The notes under the pieces were generated by a model. That model did no database searches, was not told the DNA's origin, and was given only the letters and a program-made list of their open reading frames with translations. A DNA stretch of 64,000 nt, from positions 122,727,640 through 122,791,639 of the forward strand of contig NC_081410.1 in the NCBI RefSeq assembly GCF_030272615.1. The letters are read 5' to 3'. The translations under genes and the position numbers were made by a program. Numbering within the stretch: the stretch's first letter is position 1; each line of letters opens with the position of its first letter. This DNA comes from Cryptomeria japonica. Taxonomy: Eukaryota > Streptophyta > Pinopsida > Cupressales > Cupressaceae. Shown here in pieces: positions 58,721 to 64,000 of the stretch.

Positions 58721-60600
58721 ATAAACAATGGTGATATTAACTTTAATGACCATGACACTCACACAAGAACATGTAAAAGATATAAAATGTATACCCTTCA
58801 AATTTCGCAGCATTATTACACAAAAAAATAGGCCCCTAGAGGTAAGGAAGATAATTCTAAAGTAATTATGGTGAGGGAAGGTTTAATTTACTAAAAATAT
58901 TAAAGTGATAGTTAATGATATCATAGAGAAATATTGAGGAAGACATAGTGCCACCACTCAAAGGGAGATATGACTCTAGTAGAAAGATAAAGAAATACAA
59001 CGACCAATAAATTATTGGAAGACATGATGTCCCTAATGTAAGTAGATAAAAGGGAAATGGGATAAATACATGATGCTGCTCAAAGATAGTGTGAAAACTC
59101 TTAAAGTATGATGTAACAATGTAAGCACTAATGATATGGGTGAAGGCATGATTCTCACTATGGTAAGGATATATCCATCAAGCATAAACAATAAAGGGAG
59201 AGAAACTTGTGATCCATAGTCAAATATGAAAAATTTAGGAGTATGGTAAAAAAACACAATTTCAATAGGTAATGCTAAGAGACTAATGTAGTGATGTGGT
59301 CCTAATGTATAAACTATACAAGTATGATAACACTATAGGATCATAACATGTAGTTAATATGTGCTACTAAATTACAATAATCATAACATGATAACATGCA
59401 TGAAAAATAAATAATATCATAATGAAATGATAGTGAATATGGGAATGCATGACAATCATCAAATGGGAAAAAAGGTAACATAAGAAAACCTAAGTAGTAA
59501 TAAAAATAGTCATAAAATTATGGGTCAATATGAAGGTGAATTATGGAAACAAAGTATCAAACCAAGTGGTTCATAAATAAATAAATAATTTAGGTGAAAA
59601 GAGAGTGCAATATAAGAGGAAGAAAAGAAAATAAGAAAATTGATAATTGTCCCCCATGGAGGGATAAGAAGAATGAAATGATATAGAATAGTGAAATGAG
59701 TCTAAAAATAATGCTAAAAAGGGAATGAAAAAAAAATGGCAAAGTGTGAAAGAAATAAAGGGAAATAAAAATACAAAAGGAGAAATATAGACTTAGGCAC
59801 ATAGGTACATAGACTATAGTGGTGTTCATATCATTCAACAAACTAAAGAGTTACATCCTTTCCTCCAAATGATCATGACTGTATTCATCCAATGAATCCT
59901 CTCATCCCTACAAAACACATCTTCTTTATCTTTATTATCTTTTGCTTCTTGTTCTTATTTTCTTTTCTTTTCTCTCATGTGCTAACATTTTTGTATTCTT
60001 TTATGCACAATTAGGTACATACACATGCTCAATATGCATAGCATTAGGTACTTCTCATCTTACCCATCTATTATTGCTAAGTTATGGTTGTAATGGAATA
60101 ATAAGAATTTAGGCCACTACAACTTCTTACTTCAATTTCCAAATTCTAGTATTTTTTAGACTTTTTCTTTTGTTTCATTTCCTGGTACATGACTATTTTC
60201 TTATTTGTAATGACCATTAGAGGTTATGTATATCTGTCAAGTTTTGTATTCTTCTTAGCTATAGTTTGTGCAAAATTATGTTCCTTTGGTTTAAAAAAAT
60301 ATTTTCCAACCTATTTTTGATTTTTTACAACTCATAAAAATGTATCTTGTATAAATAATGTATAGTATCATGCATTTCATAAGTTACACTCTGGTGTCTT
60401 CACAAATATGTCCAATATAAAGTGACTAATGACAAATATTGGCTTGTAATGAGCCCTTTCTATCTTTATCACATTTCCTTTCAGTACAATTTGAACATTT
60501 CAAAAAAAAAAAGTGTAGCCTAAATAACTATTGTTTAATCAATGTTTGCCCAAGGAATACACCAAATGTACTAGAGGACGGTATCAGATGGCAAAAAAAA
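58721..60600. other. Unassigned AT-rich DNA
   Basis: About 1.9 kb with A/G-rich plus strand and no protein-like frame on either strand. It may be the decayed downstream part of the minus-strand gypsy gag region at right or the upstream part of the LINE at left. Confidence 0.4.
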
Positions 60601-60619
60601 CTAGTATATCTTTAGGTCC

Positions 60620-62075
60620 AATTATAGGACAATGCATCTCAACATGTCAATAGTAACCATGGAAGCATTCTGATGTGATATGTCCTTATTTTTAAAATTG
60701 TCCTTAATTGTATCCTCATGTATTTTAACATCATTTAAATAATGTGGAAATTTATATTGCATATTATGATTGAATATTGGGGGATGCAACTGATGGATTT
60801 CCACTACCATTTATGATTTTAACTTTAATCTTTTTGTTGTTGATGAGATCTTGTACCTTATTTTTAATGCATATACAAGATTAAATATAAGAGCTCTTAT
60901 CTTGATAAAAAATATAAAATTTATTGTTATTGTTTGTTTTAGGAAGTGGCTCATTTGAATCCAACATATGAATGGAAGGAAGAGTGATCGAATTAGCCTT
61001 CAAGAAACTTTGAAGAAAATAATCAATGGATTCTTGAAGTTTAGCTAACTTCATATAAGATTCCATTTAGAATGAAGGAAAAGTGGAGGTAATACCAATT
61101 TGATGAATTCCTTCCTTCAAATCATTATCCTTCGAAAAAAATATTTGACATTTGACATTTTGAATTTAGGAATCATGCTTGAATATTTTTTTGCTAGCAC
61201 CTCAGAGTAAATAATTTTTACATATGTACACAAATCAATTTAAATCATTTTTTTAAAATCAATTTAAGTACACATTGTCATGAATGAGTTAAGTAGTCCT
61301 TTGATAACTGTATTTTTCAATTCAAATTCATGTAAGGGAGTAATCATCTTAGAGAACAAGGACTAAAATCAAAACATAATCAGTAATATGTTGCTTTTTG
61401 TCTCGAGAACTCTTAAATAATTTTAAAACTCTAACTCTAAGATTCATATTAAATTTAAATAATTTCAAGAATACCTTAGTCAAATCCTTAAATGTATGAA
61501 TATCCTCATGAAAGTGAAAAAATATCAATAGCATAGTATTTTATGATCCATAAAATATTTTTTAATCGACTATCATCAAATAAGAAGTGTACACATGTTA
61601 CAATGAAAGATCTCAAATGTGTGTTAGGATCATATTTGCCACTGTACACTCATAATCAAGGTTTCATAAATACCATAGGGAGAAGGTGCATACAAATATC
61701 ATATGATAGTGGTGTTAGTCTATAATCCTTTAATTAATCACTATCTTACCCATTTGTTTCAACATCCAATCATTTTTAACTTGATCTATCTTGTGGGTTA
61801 GTGCATCAAGGGTTGAATATGTAAGGGTAATTGGTGAAGGTTGTGGAGTACTATGACATGGATAGGAATGAGTGTGAGGTTTGAGAGTTGATGAGATGGA
61901 AAAGAGGTATGGATAAAGAAAGGTAATGAAGAATATGCAAAGGCATGGAAGGAGAGAGAATAAGAGATAAACATAACATGGGATGGAGTGACAAATCTAC
62001 TAGTGGCACAAATAGGAGGGGTGATAATAATTTGGATAGTGGTAAATACATACACATGGAGGTGTAATACATCAT
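60620..62075 (-). pseudogene. gag: Ty3/gypsy gag remnant, minus strand
   Basis: On the minus strand, a Pro/His/Tyr-rich start (62075-61798) is followed by the capsid domain in shifting frames. YSGKYDPNTHLRSFIVTC (about 61650) corresponds to YIGKGDPKAHIRQFFIAC in the 14.4 kb element. FHEDIHTFKDLTKVFLKLFK (61510-61450) and DKKQHITDY correspond to its WGDLVEAFIQHF and GESFSSFLQRW blocks. Near 60940-60840 come YIFYQDKSSYI, KNKVQDLINNKKIKVK and NGSGNPSVASPNIQS, the zinc-knuckle-like tail seen in Tat/Ogre-type gag. Protease and pol are absent. Many stops and frame changes. Confidence 0.68.
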
Positions 62076-62486
62076 ATGCGATGTAGATATGTCAAGATGG
62101 ATTTAGTTAGGAGTAAGGGGATATAAAGGTGGAAGGTGTAGAAAGGAAAATATTATATCATGTAATACTAAAGAAGGAAGGTATCACACTATGAGAATGA
62201 ATATTGGTAATTGAAAGGATAATGGTGGGAAAGGGCTCAATGGTGAAAGAGGAGGAGAAAATAGATGCACTAACCAAAATATATGAAGTAATTTTGAAAC
62301 TAAAAATATGTAAGATATCTAATTTAAATGGATTATTAATGAAAGAATTGAGAGTCATATCAACTAATTATGTTGAGTTTTTTGTATTAACCAAACTACC
62401 AAGATTGTTTGTAAAGTATTGGTTAGCCAAATGAGTGTAATTATCATGAAACTCATCATTCTTTTAGGTTTTCTCAATACAAGCAT
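62076..62486. other. Unassigned DNA
   Basis: About 400 bases between the gag remnant and an LTR-like start. The short open frame at 62204-62434 shows no recognisable protein. Confidence 0.4.
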
Positions 62487-63144
62487 TGTAGTGTCCCTCC
62501 TTGATACACTTTTATTTTGATGCATTGTTGGACATTATGGACTTGTTGAGATACATTTATGATACTCTTGGTAGATGCTTATGGTTTTGATTCTGATGAT
62601 AGACATTACATGTTGACAGATGATACATTATGCTTTATATGGATGAGGATAAATTATAGACTATGTTGAGATTTATGTTTGGATATTTATGCATATTCAA
62701 TGCTTTGTGTTTACTTATGATGTTATCATGATATGTGTTAACTTTACTTCATGATTATATTTGACATGATGATGCTATTGATGATGTGTCTTCTTTATGT
62801 TGCATTATTATTACATGGGGGGAAGGGATGATGTCATACCGCTCATCACGAGTTGGGTGTGATGTTGTGATTCTCTATCCACCAATGTGTATACTTCGTG
62901 ACTGTATTGTGTGTTTGTGTGTGTGCGTGCAAACGTTGTGCATAGATGTTTGGTGTTATGCAAGATTGCAGGTACTAGACATTGACTCTACCTAGCTTCA
63001 CAAGTCTGAGTGTGTCTCTAATCCCAATGGAAAGTTGAAAACTGAGAATGATATAACATCCTATCACATTTTAGGCCTAGTTGATACCTTACTAGTTCTA
63101 GTGTTTTGGTTAAGTTGTCATGTGGTGTTTATTTAATTATTATG
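62487..63144 (+). mobile_element. LTR-like fragment related to the 4.0 kb solo LTR
   Basis: Starts TGTAGTGTCCCTCC, like TGTAGTACCC at 46441. The match is clearest at 62945-63010 (GATTGCAGGTAC ... TACCTAGCTTCACAAGTCTG) against 46805-46875 (ATTGTAGGTAC ... CACCTGGCTTCACAGGTCT). Both lie about 370-460 bp from their starts. The fragment is cut at its right end by the LINE, so its full length is unknown. Confidence 0.6.
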
Positions 63145-64000
63145 TATTATTATTGTTTTAATCCCCAAGATGTCTAATCTATTATCCTTTAGGGATTTCA
63201 GACCAATTTCCTTGTGTAACACAATCTATAAGATTGTTACCACAGCCAATTCCATTAGATTGACACAGCTCATCCCCAAAATCATTTCTAAGCAATAGGG
63301 TGGTTTTGTTCGAGGTAGGGAAATAGTTGAAGGGGATTTAGTAGTGCATGAAATAATACATTCAGTCATGTTGCACAAAGAAGAAGAAATGATGGTTAAG
63401 CTTGATATGTTGAAAGCATATGACAGGGTTAATTGGAGTTTCTTGCAACAAGTCCTTCTTAGATTTGGGTTTACCAAACTATGGAGCAAGTGGATTATAT
63501 CTTGTTTATCAGAGGCCAAGTTCATAGTTTTGGTAAATGGCAGTCCAGTGGGTTTCTTTTCCTCCTCCCAAGGACTTAGATAGGGAGATCTTCTATCCCC
63601 TTCCCTATTCATCATTATGGCGAAGGCCTTAAGTATAATGATAATAACTTTGCATAATTCTTCTTCCTAGAAGGGAATTCAAATTCCTCAAACACAAATA
63701 GTGGTGACACATTGTTTATTTGTAGATGATACAGTTTTGTTTGGGGAAGTGATGGTTAGGGAAGCAAAGGTGATCAAAAGAGCACTTCAACTTTATAGTG
63801 ATGTTTCAGGCCAAAAAGTAAGAGAGACTAAATCAAAAGCTTTTCTCTTCTATTGTTCATCAATTCTCTCAAAGAAATTACTATCCATTTTGGGTTTCAA
63901 ACAAACAAATTTACCTTGTAAGTACCTTGGAATACCACTTTTTTTAGGAAGAAATAAAGGTGCTATTGGGACTTTGTACTCTCTTTGATTAGGAATAAGA
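63145..64000 (+). pseudogene. LINE (L1-type) reverse transcriptase, 5'-truncated, runs off window
   Basis: The frame opens within the domain: VLIPKM, FRDFRPISLCNTIYKIV and GGFVRGREIVEGD, then VKLDMLKAYDRVNWSFLQQV and LVNGSPVGFFSSSQGLR. A stop follows at 63579-63581 where the family has Gln, then GDLLSPSLFIIM. The catalytic box is FVDD (in HCLFVDDTVLFGE, about 63717-63731), where plant LINEs usually have FADD. LPCKYLGIPLFLGRNK is the conserved block after the palm. Stops near 63297 and 63579, and a stop near 63670, show decay. The start at the beginning of the domain fits 5' truncation, common in LINE insertions. It interrupts an LTR-like sequence. Confidence 0.88.

Noticed and set aside
59590..59841. 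83-codon minus-strand frame with long hydrophobic runs
   Set aside because: Phe/Leu/Ser runs arise from T-rich low-complexity DNA; no start context, family motif or conserved pattern.

Overview
The window reads as nuclear DNA of a seed plant with a large, transposon-filled genome. It is AT-rich, every recognisable coding block belongs to a retroelement, the Copia elements carry a primer site for plant initiator tRNA-Met, and many old coding frames are broken by stops of the kind left by decay of methylated C. A gymnosperm is plausible, but no sequence here proves it. I found no intact cellular gene, no rRNA or tRNA gene and no CRISPR array.

Left part (1-35049). A long repeat ('repeat A') occurs at 1-2109 and again at 23600-35049, both ending at the same TGTTAACA word; the second copy is split by a 9.4 kb insertion. 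Between the copies lie a lone Copia LTR (2449-3641, minus), a degenerate unrecognised minus-strand reading frame (3755-5473), and an old Copia element (6805-22157). A younger, complete 8.6 kb Copia element (8794-17437, target duplication CTATT) sits inside that old one. The insertion in the second repeat A contains a minus-strand Ty3/gypsy element (24685-31964). It has LTRs, a tRNA-Trp primer site, a protease followed by a G-patch-like motif, and a repeat-built protein where gag would be, but no reverse transcriptase.

Middle (35050-54719). Unassigned AT-rich DNA surrounds a decayed chromovirus-like RNase H/integrase (37366-39170). Then comes a 14.4 kb Ty3/gypsy element (40319-54719, target duplication CATAT). 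It encodes only gag, protease and a C-terminal extension, and a 4.0 kb solo LTR (46441-50463, target duplication TGGTT) interrupts its protease. Its 3' side is a chimera: a 2.5 kb inverted copy of the leader, then a short direct leader piece, then a 3' LTR missing its first 233 bp.

Right part (54720-64000). A minus-strand Copia 3' LTR (54898-56936) carries a 1 kb terminal-inverted-repeat element. It is followed by Copia 3' UTR, a LINE ORF1 remnant (minus), a Ty3/gypsy gag remnant (minus), the start of an LTR related to the 4 kb solo LTR, and a 5'-truncated LINE reverse transcriptase (plus) that runs off the window.

The parts do not form a pathway. They form a layered insertion history whose order can be read from the nesting. 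The most unusual items are the fold-back chimera of the 14.4 kb element, the two gag-protease-only gypsy families, the repeat-built protein in the gag position, and a covarying stem-loop at the LTR ends of several Copia families. All LTR boundaries, repeat alignments and divergence figures were judged by eye.
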